NCBI RefSeq assembly: GCF_900343155.1
Contig: NZ_OUNG01000003.1
Coordinates: 62,001-126,000 of the forward strand
Direction of reading: 5' to 3'
From: Lactimicrobium massiliense
GTDB lineage: Bacteria; Bacillota_I; Bacilli_A; Erysipelotrichales; Erysipelotrichaceae
DNA: 64,000 nt
Shown here: positions 8,973-17,354 of the stretch, in pieces
Layout: each line of letters starts with the position of its first letter
Position numbering within the stretch: position 1 is the first letter of the stretch
The notes under the pieces: model-generated
What the model saw: the letters and a program-made list of their open reading frames with translations, nothing else
Told to the model about the DNA's origin: nothing
Database searches by the model: none
Translations under genes and position numbers: made by a program

Positions 8973-10964
8973 TTATCCAGATATTCCAGTTGTTCCAAAG
9001 CGGGCAATAAAGTCGTCTTCGGAAAGAATCAGAATTCCCAGCTGCTTTGCCTTCTGATTTTTACTTGACGTACTGTTGACATCATTGTTGATCAGATAGT
9101 TTGTCGATTTGGAAACGGATCCTGTCACTTTGCCGCCCTGTGAGGCAATATAAGCCTTGAGCTCATTGCGGTTTTTATAGTGATGCACATCACCAGTTAC
9201 CACAAATGTCAGGCCCTGGCAAAGTGAGCCGCTGGCTGTATGAGATGTATCTTCCACGGTAACCATGGATAACAGATCCTGCAGATCCTGCACATTTCTT
9301 TCCTGATGGAACCAGTTGACAAAGGCGGCGGATTTCTCCGGCCCGATGCCATCCACCTGTGAAAACACAGCCGGATCATTGCTTGTTTCAGCCGTCTTGA
9401 TCAATTGCTGGAAAGGCTGATACTGCAGCAGGCGGTTGGCAACATCCGGTCCAGTCAGCGGAATGCTCAAGGCATAGATCAGCCGGCTGTCTGTCACCGT
9501 CTTTGCCTTTTCGATCGCAGCACGGATATTGTCCGCACTCTTTTCGCCGAAACCATCCAGCTGGGCAATCTCATCATGATGTACGCCAAGACGGTAAATA
9601 TCACCATTGCAGTGAATCCAGCCTTCATTGATGAAGCGGTTCAGTGTCGCCTCAGAGATGCCATCAATATCCATGCCGGCTTTGGACACAAAGCGGGCAT
9701 ACTTGCGCAGCTTCTTGGCATCGCAGTCCGGATTGGTGCAGCGCAGCGTCTTGGTGCCGCTGATCTCAGACACATGGATTTCCGTCGGTGCACCGCAGAC
9801 CGGGCACACCTGCGGCAGATCCAGCTTTCCTTCAATCTTACGGACATGAATGACTTTTGGAATGATCTTGTTGGCTTTGATCACTTCCAGCACGGTGCCT
9901 TTACTGCCGATGCCAAGCCGCTCACATTCGGAAATATTGCATAACGATGCCCGGCGCACAACGGTACCTTCCAGGTCTACAGGCTCAAATACTGCCACAG
10001 GCGTAATCGTACTGGCAGCACAGGACCACTCTACATGATCCAGCTTTGTTTCTGCAGATTCATCTGCCCATTTGAACGCATAGCCTGCCCTGGTCGCATG
10101 ATGTCCTGTCACAGAGCCGGTTGCGGCATAAGCCGTATCATCATAGCCGATCACAAGGCCATCCACCGGATATGGATTTTCCTGATCCGTAACCTTCTTT
10201 GTCCAGCGGCCGATGACAGCCTGCATCGCAGCCAGATCCGGATGTTCAATATATTCGTGATCAACACACGCGAATCCGTTTTCTTTCAGGAAATCCATCC
10301 TGTCTCCCCAGGAGACAATCTCATGTTCTGTATAAACAAGTGTAAAGGGAATCCAGTGCAGATGGCGCCGGCGCACTTCATCCACATCCTTCAGCGTCAA
10401 TGAGCCGGATGCCAGGTTGCGGGGATTGGCATAATCTTCACCGGACTCCATGATGAACTGATTGAAGTCGGCATAGGAGATCACACACTCACCGCGGATC
10501 ACCAGGTGCCCCTTCTCTTTGATGCGCAGGGCAATACCCTGAATGGCACCGGCAAGATGCGTGATGTTGGTGCCGATGTGGCCATCACCGCGGGTAACCA
10601 CCTTTGTCAGTCTGCCATTGTCATACGTCACCACCAGTGTCAGACCATCCAGTTTCCATGACAGCCAGATCGGTCTGCCATCGGCCCATTTCACCAGATC
10701 TTCAATCTTTTTGGTCTTGGCAAGAGACAAAGCCGGGAATTCATGTGCTTCCTTTTCACCCGGAGTGCTGTCAGCCGATACTCTGTGGGTTGGCGAATCC
10801 GGCAGTACAGTGCCTGTTTCATTCTCCAAAGCACGCAGTTTATCAAACAGAGCATCCCATTCATAGTCGCTCATCACTTCGCCCTGGCCGTTGTAATACG
10901 CATTGGCCGCATCATTCAGGCGGGTGATCATTTCCTGCATCTGTGCAATTTTATTCTCTTCCAT
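8973..10964 (-). CDS. ligA: NAD-dependent DNA ligase
   Basis: 663 residues, full length. Seals nicks during replication and repair using NAD. Domains in order: Ia and adenylation domain with the AMP-accepting Lys104 in WKLDG, OB fold, four-cysteine zinc finger (CPVC...CTNPDC, about 385-410), helix-hairpin-helix repeats, and a C-terminal BRCT domain (about 585-655, LTFVVTGDVHHYKNRNELKA). The KLDG motif varies from the common KVDG/KIDG form. It starts 4 nt after the pcrA stop, so pcrA and ligA form one repair/replication unit, with gatCAB downstream. Confidence 0.97.
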   Translation of the reverse strand: MEENKIAQMQEMITRLNDAANAYYNGQGEVMSDYEWDALFDKLRALENETGTVLPDSPTHRVSADSTPGEKEAHEFPALSLAKTKKIEDLVKWADGRPIWLSWKLDGLTLVVTYDNGRLTKVVTRGDGHIGTNITHLAGAIQGIALRIKEKGHLVIRGECVISYADFNQFIMESGEDYANPRNLASGSLTLKDVDEVRRRHLHWIPFTLVYTEHEIVSWGDRMDFLKENGFACVDHEYIEHPDLAAMQAVIGRWTKKVTDQENPYPVDGLVIGYDDTAYAATGSVTGHHATRAGYAFKWADESAETKLDHVEWSCAASTITPVAVFEPVDLEGTVVRRASLCNISECERLGIGSKGTVLEVIKANKIIPKVIHVRKIEGKLDLPQVCPVCGAPTEIHVSEISGTKTLRCTNPDCDAKKLRKYARFVSKAGMDIDGISEATLNRFINEGWIHCNGDIYRLGVHHDEIAQLDGFGEKSADNIRAAIEKAKTVTDSRLIYALSIPLTGPDVANRLLQYQPFQQLIKTAETSNDPAVFSQVDGIGPEKSAAFVNWFHQERNVQDLQDLLSMVTVEDTSHTASGSLCQGLTFVVTGDVHHYKNRNELKAYIASQGGKVTGSVSKSTNYLINNDVNSTSSKNQKAKQLGILILSEDDFIARFGTTGISG

Positions 10965-10968
10965 GATA

Positions 10969-13146
10969 TTAGCTCTTCAGACTGCTCACTTTCTTTAATC
11001 CCGGGAAACCAGCCGCAATTTTTTTAACACCCCAGGGATACGCAAAGGCAATCTGCACAAGACCGCCTTCTGTTTTCACGACAAAGCCCTCACCAAACTT
11101 AGGATGCAGAACGCGCTCTCCCTTTTTCCAGTGCGGAACATTTGCACGCTGCATCTGTTCTTCAAATGTCTCATCATGATCGCTTTCCTGCATCTGCAGA
11201 TGTCTGCGGTCATTGGAAAGCACCGTATGGGCATGCGAGGCACCAAGATGCTCAATCCATTGCGAATCAATCTCACGAATAAAGCGGGATGGTGTCCGCA
11301 CCATCTGCAGCATGAACGAGAAACCGCCGGCATCGGTGAGATACAGCTTGTTTTTTGCTCTGGTAAAGGCAACATAGGCAAGCCGGCGTTCTTCTTCAAT
11401 ACCGCGCACACTGTCTGTCATGGCTCTTTCATTAGGGAAAATGCCTTCGTTAAGATCACTGACAAACACGGTGTCAAACTCCAGTCCCTTTGCCGCATGG
11501 ACTGTCATCAGCTGCACAAAGTCAGACTGGTTTGTCTGCTCATGATCACCATACAGCGATACCATCTGCAGATATTCATCCAGCGAGCTCTCCGGATAGT
11601 TCACCGTAAACTCACGGGCATCATCAATCAGTTCCTTGAGGTTCTCCAGACGGTCGGTTTCCTTGCTTTCCTCTAAAGCTGTCCGATAGCCGGACTGATC
11701 CAGAATCCGTTCCAGCAGCTTGGTCAGCTGATACTCCGGACTGACAGCCCACTTTTTCCAGCTTTCCACCATTGCCACAAATGAATCAATCGTATTCTTT
11801 GTCTTGCCCTTGAACAGATCCGGATGGTTTCTGACAGCTTCATACATGGATGTGCCGTCTTGTTCAGCTCGTGCCCGGATGGTATCCAGTGTCTTATTGC
11901 CAATGCCTCTTTTCGGCTTATTGATCACACGCGTAAAAGCAAGATCATCCGCACCGGCACAAAGACGCAGATAACTCAGTGCATCCTTGACTTCCTGGCG
12001 GTCATAGAACCGGATGCCGCCATAGATGATGTACGGAATCCGCTCATCCAGAAAGCCTTTTTCCAATGAGCGGGACAGATAGTTGGAACGGTACAGCACT
12101 GCCATATCATGGTATGGTTTTCCTTTGTCATGCAGTTCCTTGACCTTTGATGCAATCCACATGGCCTGGTATTCATCGCTGGGCGCACTGTAATGGGTGA
12201 TCTTCTGATCGCTGTGATGCTGGGTAAACAATTGTTTCTCAACCCGGTGGCGGTTGTGCCGGATGACATCATTGGCACCATTCAGAATCATATCTGTAGA
12301 ACGGTAGTTCTCATTGAGAATGATCGTTTCCGCATCAGGAAAATCCTTTTCAAAATTCATGATGATATTCACATCTGCTCCGCGCCACGTATAGATGGTC
12401 TGGTCTGGATCGCCAACGACAAGCAGACTGTTGTCATCCCCGGCCAGCTGACGGATCAGCGTGTACTGCATGCGGTCAATGTCCTGAAACTCATCGACCA
12501 GGATATAGCGGAAACGGCGCTGCCACTTGGCCGCGACATCCGGATAGCGCCGGAACAGCCGGACCGTTTCGACAATCAGATCATCAAAGTCCAGGGCATA
12601 CATCTTTTTCTGTTCTTCCACATAGTACTCATACACAAGTGCCTTGTTCTTCTCATCCGGATCGCTGCCAGCCATCTCCTTTGCCCTGTCCACAGATATT
12701 TCTTCGGTCTTATTGGCAGAAATATATGCAAGCATGGTACCGGTGGCATACTTTGTGCCATCCAGTCCATATTTTTTGTAAGCATCCTTGACGATGGACT
12801 TCTGGTCTTCTGCATCGACAATCGTGAAATTGCGCGGCCAGCCGATGACGGCAATATCCTCACGCAGGATCCGCACACAGAGGGCATGGATGGTAGAAAT
12901 AAAAGGATTGGCATGTCCTTCGCCAAGCATCTTTGCGACTCTGTCTTTCATCTCATTGGCCGCCTTGTTGGTAAAGGTAATGGCCAGAATATGCTGGGGA
13001 AATACGTCCTCATCCTCAATCAGATGGACAATATGCATGGTCAGCACCCGGGTCTTGCCAGACCCTGCCCCGGCGATAATCCGCAGATGTTTCGCATTGG
13101 AAAGCACTGCCTTTTTCTGGTTTTCATTCAGACTCTCTGTATTCAT
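10969..13146 (-). CDS. pcrA: ATP-dependent DNA helicase PcrA/UvrD
   Basis: 725 residues. Superfamily 1A 3'-5' helicase that unwinds DNA in repair, rolling-circle replication and removal of RecA or RNA polymerase. Walker A is GAGSGKT (26-32) and Walker B is VDEFQDID (about 219-226); the TVHAAKGLEFD motif V is present. The C-terminal segment (KGERVLHPKFGEGFV) is the RNA-polymerase-binding Tudor-like domain of PcrA. ATG at 13146 has GGGAG as ribosome binding site and an extended -10 promoter at 13179-13184. First gene of the pcrA-ligA-gatCAB operon. Confidence 0.96.
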   Translation of the reverse strand: MNTESLNENQKKAVLSNAKHLRIIAGAGSGKTRVLTMHIVHLIEDEDVFPQHILAITFTNKAANEMKDRVAKMLGEGHANPFISTIHALCVRILREDIAVIGWPRNFTIVDAEDQKSIVKDAYKKYGLDGTKYATGTMLAYISANKTEEISVDRAKEMAGSDPDEKNKALVYEYYVEEQKKMYALDFDDLIVETVRLFRRYPDVAAKWQRRFRYILVDEFQDIDRMQYTLIRQLAGDDNSLLVVGDPDQTIYTWRGADVNIIMNFEKDFPDAETIILNENYRSTDMILNGANDVIRHNRHRVEKQLFTQHHSDQKITHYSAPSDEYQAMWIASKVKELHDKGKPYHDMAVLYRSNYLSRSLEKGFLDERIPYIIYGGIRFYDRQEVKDALSYLRLCAGADDLAFTRVINKPKRGIGNKTLDTIRARAEQDGTSMYEAVRNHPDLFKGKTKNTIDSFVAMVESWKKWAVSPEYQLTKLLERILDQSGYRTALEESKETDRLENLKELIDDAREFTVNYPESSLDEYLQMVSLYGDHEQTNQSDFVQLMTVHAAKGLEFDTVFVSDLNEGIFPNERAMTDSVRGIEEERRLAYVAFTRAKNKLYLTDAGGFSFMLQMVRTPSRFIREIDSQWIEHLGASHAHTVLSNDRRHLQMQESDHDETFEEQMQRANVPHWKKGERVLHPKFGEGFVVKTEGGLVQIAFAYPWGVKKIAAGFPGLKKVSSLKS

Positions 13147-13178
13147 TGATCAATAGCTCCCGTGATTGTTGCTGGTCA

Positions 13179-13209
13179 ATTATACCATTGGCAGACCGCA
13201 ATCACACAA
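13179..13209 (-). promoter_or_regulatory. Promoter of the pcrA-ligA-gat operon
   Basis: On the minus strand a TATAAT box (13179-13184) is preceded by TGG, giving an extended -10. A poor -35 candidate, TTGTGT, lies 19 bp upstream (13204-13209). The leader to the pcrA ATG is about 26 nt. Confidence 0.65.
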
Positions 13210-13226
13210 GCATGCCTGGCTCATGC

Positions 13227-13232
13227 TATAAT
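13227..13232 (+). promoter_or_regulatory. Extended -10 promoter of the plus-strand RNA-modification operon
   Basis: TATAAT at 13227-13232 is preceded by TGC (extended -10), 24 nt before the start at 13256. No clear -35 box. It is back to back with the pcrA promoter; the two -10 boxes are about 43 bp apart. Confidence 0.6.
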
Positions 13233-13255
13233 TCACGCAAAAGGAAGAGGATAAC

Positions 13256-14137
13256 ATGCTGTATTTAGCGGATCAATGGAAAGATTTTCAGTGCCTGGAT
13301 GCCGGGGACGGAGAAAAATTAGAGACATGGAAAGGCATCACGTTGCGCCGGCCTGATCCCCAGGCCATCTGGCCAAAGGATGCCCAGGATCCTTCCTGGA
13401 ATCAGGCAGATGCCATCTATCACCGTTCTCAAAGAGGCGGCGGAAACTGGGAATACCGGAAACATCTTCCCCAGGAATGGACGATCGGCTATCATGGCCT
13501 GACCTTCAAGGTCTCACCAACTGGCTTCAAGCACACCGGCATCTTTCCGGAACAGGCTGTCAACTGGGACTGGATGAGCTCTCTCATTCAGGCTCACAAA
13601 GAAGAAAATATCCGGGTATTGAACCTGTTTGCGTATACAGGCTGTGCCACTATGGCCTGTGCCAAAGCAGGTGCTGCTGAGGTTGTACATGTGGATGCTG
13701 CGAAAGGCATGGTGCAGTGGGCAATGGAAAACCGTGATCTCTGCCGCCTGCAGGATCATAAGATCCGTTTCATCGTCGATGACTGCCTGAAGTTTGTCGA
13801 ACGGGAAAAAAGACGAGGCAGAACATACCATGGCATTCTGATGGATCCGCCCAGCTATGGCCGCGGTCCCAATGGTGAAATGTGGAAGTTTGACAAGGAA
13901 GTCACTGCTTTGCTCAAAGCATGCCTGGACATTCTGGATGACCATGCTCTGTTCTTCCTGATCAATTCCTATACAACCGGTTTTTCCTCTCTGGTGCTGA
14001 AAGACATGTTTCAGACCATGGTGCTGCCAAAGCATCCTGATGGCACCATTGATACCGGTGAGATCGGCATTCCCCTGCAGCACAGGCCGGACCTTGTACT
14101 GCCCTGCGGTATCTATGCCAGATGGGAGAGAAAATGA
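13256..14137 (+). CDS. Class I SAM-dependent methyltransferase, probably rRNA-modifying
   Basis: 293 residues. A SAM-binding Rossmann fold starts near residue 119 with LNLFAYTGCATMACA, followed by HVDAAKG and the catalytic-type motif MDPPSYGRG (about 196-204). This resembles the C-terminal domain of the RlmI/RlmK-like 5-methylcytosine family, but no PUA domain is present and the N-terminus is short. Ribosome binding site AGGAAGAGG lies 5 nt before the ATG. It overlaps the next gene, a pseudouridine synthase, by 4 nt, which supports an RNA substrate. The exact target is unknown. Confidence 0.85.
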   Translation: MLYLADQWKDFQCLDAGDGEKLETWKGITLRRPDPQAIWPKDAQDPSWNQADAIYHRSQRGGGNWEYRKHLPQEWTIGYHGLTFKVSPTGFKHTGIFPEQAVNWDWMSSLIQAHKEENIRVLNLFAYTGCATMACAKAGAAEVVHVDAAKGMVQWAMENRDLCRLQDHKIRFIVDDCLKFVEREKRRGRTYHGILMDPPSYGRGPNGEMWKFDKEVTALLKACLDILDDHALFFLINSYTTGFSSLVLKDMFQTMVLPKHPDGTIDTGEIGIPLQHRPDLVLPCGIYARWERK

Positions 14138-14790
14138 AAGTCCTATACGAAGACAATCATGTCCTGTGCGTAGAAAAGCCTGTCAATGTACCTGTCAATG
14201 CGGATGAAAGCAAAGATATGGATATGGTGTCTCTGTGCAAAGCATATATCAAAGAGAAGTATCATAAACCGGGCAATGTATGGCTTGGTTTGGTTCACAG
14301 ACTGGACCGGCCGGTGGGCGGCTGTATGGTTTTTGCTAAAACTTCCAAAGCAGCTTCCAGATTGTCAGAAGCCGTACGGACCCATCAGCTGGACAAACAG
14401 TATCTGGCTGTTCTGGATGGCACGCCAAAGCAGGACAGTGGAAAGCTGGAAGATTATCTGCAGAAAAACAGCCGTACAAACATGGTTGCTGTGACTGACA
14501 AGGCACATGGCAGATACTGTGCTCTGGAATATGAAGTCCTGCAGAAGAAAAATGGCAGGACACTTGTATTGATTCATCTTTTAACCGGACGGCCGCATCA
14601 GATCAGGGTGCAGTTTGCAAGCAGAGGCATGCCTCTGCTGTATGATCAGCGCTACAATCCGCATCCCGGCCGCGGTCAGATTGCCCTGTGGGCCGTGCAG
14701 CTTTCTTTCCCTCATCCCATTACAAAACAGAGTATCACCGTCAGGGATGTGCCCGGAAATGGAAACTGGCACGGATTTGACATTGCATGA
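14134..14790 (+). CDS. RluA-family RNA pseudouridine synthase
   Basis: 218 residues from the ATG at 14134, chosen because it overlaps the upstream stop in the usual ATGA form; a longer frame begins at 14122. Converts uridine to pseudouridine in rRNA or tRNA. The catalytic aspartate is Asp58 in HRLDRPVGG, and the conserved GRPHQIRVQ segment follows. No S4 domain is present, so it is a minimal RluA-type enzyme and its target site cannot be told. Ends with an ATGA overlap to the M15 gene. Confidence 0.9.
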   Translation: MKVLYEDNHVLCVEKPVNVPVNADESKDMDMVSLCKAYIKEKYHKPGNVWLGLVHRLDRPVGGCMVFAKTSKAASRLSEAVRTHQLDKQYLAVLDGTPKQDSGKLEDYLQKNSRTNMVAVTDKAHGRYCALEYEVLQKKNGRTLVLIHLLTGRPHQIRVQFASRGMPLLYDQRYNPHPGRGQIALWAVQLSFPHPITKQSITVRDVPGNGNWHGFDIA

Positions 14791-16067
14791 TGAAAAAGAA
14801 AAGAAGAAGATACCGGATCAACTGGGATGCGTTAAAACCAGATCCCAGACCAAAAAAGAAAAGAAGAAGACATATCCGCAAATCGGTGCTGATTGGCTTT
14901 CTTGCCATTGTCATTGGTATTTCGGCCATTGTGTTTATGCCGAATTATCTGCAGGAAAAAAGGCTGAAAGAACTTGGCTACAACCAGACAGAAATTTCCC
15001 ACATCCGCTCTTCGGGTCTGACCAGCTATATCCTGCAGAACAAGTATTATTCTCCATGCCTGGCAAAGGCGATCCTGAATAACAGCTTCAACCAGAAATA
15101 TGTGGCTTTGTACCTGGTGATGTCTGAGGACAATATGCCCGATGAGGAAGATTTCCTTCTGTACAGCAGATTGGAAGACAAGGGTTATGAAACCGATCAG
15201 CTGCAGAATCTGTTCCAGAACCTTTCTGCCTGGGAGATCACACCGCTTCTTGTATTTGATTACCAGTACAATGAGCAGCCCTATATTGATGACTGTGCCG
15301 CAAACCGTGATCAAAACAGCACATCCAGTTTCACGCTGAGCAATTCCTATGTCGCCAACTATGCCAAGACCGCCGAAATTGCCAGTCCGGATGAGATTAC
15401 GGTCCTTGTCAACAAGAAGAATCTGCTTGCGGCGGATTATGTGCCTTCTGATCTTGTCACTGTGGATGAAAGCTATGCTATAGCGGATGTACAGATGCGT
15501 TCTGAAGCAGCCAGTGCCTTTCAGGAAATGTGTGCGGCTGCGGCCAGTGATGGTGCCTACTTCTATGGTGTACTGGGCTATCGGTCCTATGAGGATCAGA
15601 AAAGTGCCTGGGAGACCATCGCTTTATACAATGGGGAAAACTATGCCGAAGCCAATGCGGCAAAGGAAGGTGCTTCCGAACATCAAAGCGGTCTTGCCGT
15701 CAATATTGCCTCTACCTATGAAAGCGACAAGGAATTCACGGATACCGAAGCTTACCAATGGTGCAAAGAGAATGCGGCATCCTATGGCTTTATTGAGCGC
15801 TACCCTTCCGGCAAAGAAAGCATCACCGGTTTTACCGCAGAACCGGATCATTACCGTTATGTTGGCAAAGACATCGCCCAGGCAGTTGCGGCATCTGGCT
15901 TAACCTATGATGAATACTATGCACTGTATCTGGCCCCGTGGAATGATGAAACACTGAAACCAGACGGCATCACTTCAAATCATGCATCAGCCAGTGCCAG
16001 CCCCATCAGTACTGCGCAGGCTGCTGCTGCAGCCGCGCCAAGTGCATCTTCCGGATCTCCACAATAG
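14787..16067 (+). CDS. Membrane-anchored M15/VanY-like peptidase homologue, active site altered
   Basis: 426 residues: a basic cytoplasmic head (1-31), one membrane anchor (about 32-52), a linker domain, the M15B/VanY-like domain (about 205-375) and an Ala/Ser-rich tail. VanY/LdcB enzymes trim D-Ala or D-amino-acid ends of peptidoglycan stem peptides using zinc held by His, Asp and His. Here SEHQSGLAVN has Asn306 in place of the zinc-binding Asp, and the usual EPWH is EPDH (Glu352, Asp354, His355). His299 and His355 remain. It may be a weak enzyme or a binding protein. It overlaps the pseudouridine synthase by 4 nt. Confidence 0.85.
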   Translation: MMKKKRRRYRINWDALKPDPRPKKKRRRHIRKSVLIGFLAIVIGISAIVFMPNYLQEKRLKELGYNQTEISHIRSSGLTSYILQNKYYSPCLAKAILNNSFNQKYVALYLVMSEDNMPDEEDFLLYSRLEDKGYETDQLQNLFQNLSAWEITPLLVFDYQYNEQPYIDDCAANRDQNSTSSFTLSNSYVANYAKTAEIASPDEITVLVNKKNLLAADYVPSDLVTVDESYAIADVQMRSEAASAFQEMCAAAASDGAYFYGVLGYRSYEDQKSAWETIALYNGENYAEANAAKEGASEHQSGLAVNIASTYESDKEFTDTEAYQWCKENAASYGFIERYPSGKESITGFTAEPDHYRYVGKDIAQAVAASGLTYDEYYALYLAPWNDETLKPDGITSNHASASASPISTAQAAAAAAPSASSGSPQ

Positions 16068-16080
16068 GAGATCTCTTTTA

Positions 16081-16109
16081 TTGACAGGAACGTTTCATGA
16101 TGATATCTT
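16081..16109 (+). promoter_or_regulatory. Internal promoter for the SPFH gene
   Basis: TTGACA at 16081-16086 and TATCTT at 16104-16109 with an ideal 17-bp spacer. The -10 overlaps one arm of an inverted repeat GATATC-TTTTT-GATATC (16102-16118), which could be an operator or a 5' hairpin. The ATG is at 16134 with AAGGAG before it. Confidence 0.7.
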
Positions 16110-16133
16110 TTTGATATCAAAAGGAGAAATCTT

Positions 16134-17120
16134 ATGGAAGAGAAGATTTACACGACAAGAAAGACCGGCATGCCTGTTATGCTTGCGATTATTGCCGGCC
16201 TGACTCTGTTTACCATCCTGTTTGTACTTGGCATCCAGCAGAACAACATTGTGTTTGGCATCATTGCTGTGATCGGCTGGGTCCTCTGTCTGATCCTGAT
16301 TCCAGGACTGTGTGTACTCAAGCCGCAGGAAGCACTTGTGCTTACCCTGTTCGGTGACTACATCGGCACGATCCGGGAGCCAGGCTTCTATTTTGTCAAT
16401 CCATTCTGCCAGTCTGTCAATCCGGCTGCCCGCACCCATCTTGCCCAGAGCGGTGATGTCAGTGAAAAAGCAGCAACCGCACAGGGAAAGGCAGAAGTGG
16501 GAAGCAGCCGCAAGATTTCTTTGAAACGGATGACGCTGAGCAATGGCCGGCAGAAAATCAATGACTGTCTTGGCACGCCGGTGGAAATTTCCATTGCCGT
16601 GATCTGGCAGGTAAAAGATACAGCCAAGGCTGTCTTCAATGTCGATAACTACAAGGAATATCTTTCTCTGCAGTGTGATGCAGCGCTGCGTGATATTGTG
16701 CGTATTTATCCGTATGATGTTGCCGAGAACGTGGATACTACCGGAGATGGTATTCCGGATGAAGGAAGTCTTCGAGGTTCTGCCGAAGTTGTGGCAGAGC
16801 GTATCCGCAACGAAATTCAGAAGAAAGTCAATACTGCCGGCCTTCAAGTGCTGGAAGCACGTATTACGTATCTTGCCTATGCGCCGGAGATTGCCTCAGT
16901 GATGCTGCAGAGACAGCAGGCTTCTGCCATTATTGATGCCCGCAAGATGATTGTGGATGGTGCTGTTGGCATGGTGGAGCTGGCCCTGCAGAAACTGAAT
17001 GACAACAAGCTCGTTGAACTGGATGATGAACGGAAAGCAGCCATGGTTTCCAACCTGCTCGTTGTACTCTGCGGCAATCATGATGCCCAGCCGATTGTGA
17101 ATACAGGCAGTCTGTATTGA
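16134..17120 (+). CDS. SPFH/Band-7 domain membrane protein
   Basis: 328 residues. Two closely spaced hydrophobic segments (about 13-33 and 38-58) anchor the N-terminus. An SPFH (stomatin/prohibitin/flotillin/HflK) domain (about 60-250) and a short helical C-terminal part follow. SPFH proteins form membrane rings that organise lipids or proteases. The body of the fold is seen in [20 protein letters not shown] and [15 protein letters not shown]. It has its own promoter (16081-16109) and is directly followed by a ribbon-helix-helix gene sharing one base of the stop codon. Specific role unknown. Confidence 0.88.
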   Translation: MEEKIYTTRKTGMPVMLAIIAGLTLFTILFVLGIQQNNIVFGIIAVIGWVLCLILIPGLCVLKPQEALVLTLFGDYIGTIREPGFYFVNPFCQSVNPAARTHLAQSGDVSEKAATAQGKAEVGSSRKISLKRMTLSNGRQKINDCLGTPVEISIAVIWQVKDTAKAVFNVDNYKEYLSLQCDAALRDIVRIYPYDVAENVDTTGDGIPDEGSLRGSAEVVAERIRNEIQKKVNTAGLQVLEARITYLAYAPEIASVMLQRQQASAIIDARKMIVDGAVGMVELALQKLNDNKLVELDDERKAAMVSNLLVVLCGNHDAQPIVNTGSLY

Positions 17121-17335
17121 TGCAGAAGAAGCAGATACCGCTGCGGCTTTCCGAGCAGCTGTATGATGCCATTGCCGCATGGGCAGAAGATGACTTCCGT
17201 TCTGTAAATGGTCAGATCGAATACCTGCTTACAGAGTGTGTGCGCCAGCGCCGCAAGAACGGGAAATATGTCAGTGAGCACCTTGATGAACCATTAGATA
17301 TCCAGATTCCAGAGAAAAAGCCATCAGATCATTGA
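17120..17335 (+). CDS. Small Arc-like ribbon-helix-helix protein
   Basis: 71 residues from the ATG at 17120, which overlaps the SPFH stop (TGATG). The N-terminal strand [19 protein letters not shown] and the helix [17 protein letters not shown] match Arc/MetJ-type ribbon-helix-helix dimers, which bind DNA through the strand. A DNA-binding protein coupled to an SPFH gene is unusual; it could autoregulate the pair or be a non-DNA-binding adaptor. No toxin gene is adjacent, so an antitoxin role is not supported. The coding end lies inside the terminator hairpin. Confidence 0.8.
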   Translation: MQKKQIPLRLSEQLYDAIAAWAEDDFRSVNGQIEYLLTECVRQRRKNGKYVSEHLDEPLDIQIPEKKPSDH

Positions 17336-17344
17336 TGGCTTTTT
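17315..17344. terminator. Bidirectional terminator between the SPFH unit and pepF
   Basis: Perfect 12-bp stem AAAAAGCCATCA / TGATGGCTTTTT with a 6-nt loop. It works for the plus-strand operon and, through the A-tract, for the pepF operon arriving from the right. It includes the stop codon of the ribbon-helix-helix gene. Confidence 0.88.
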
Positions 17345-17354
17345 GCATGTACAA

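Noticed and set aside
17120-17335. Ribbon-helix-helix gene as antitoxin of a toxin-antitoxin pair
   Set aside because: No small toxin-like gene is adjacent; its partner is an SPFH membrane protein.
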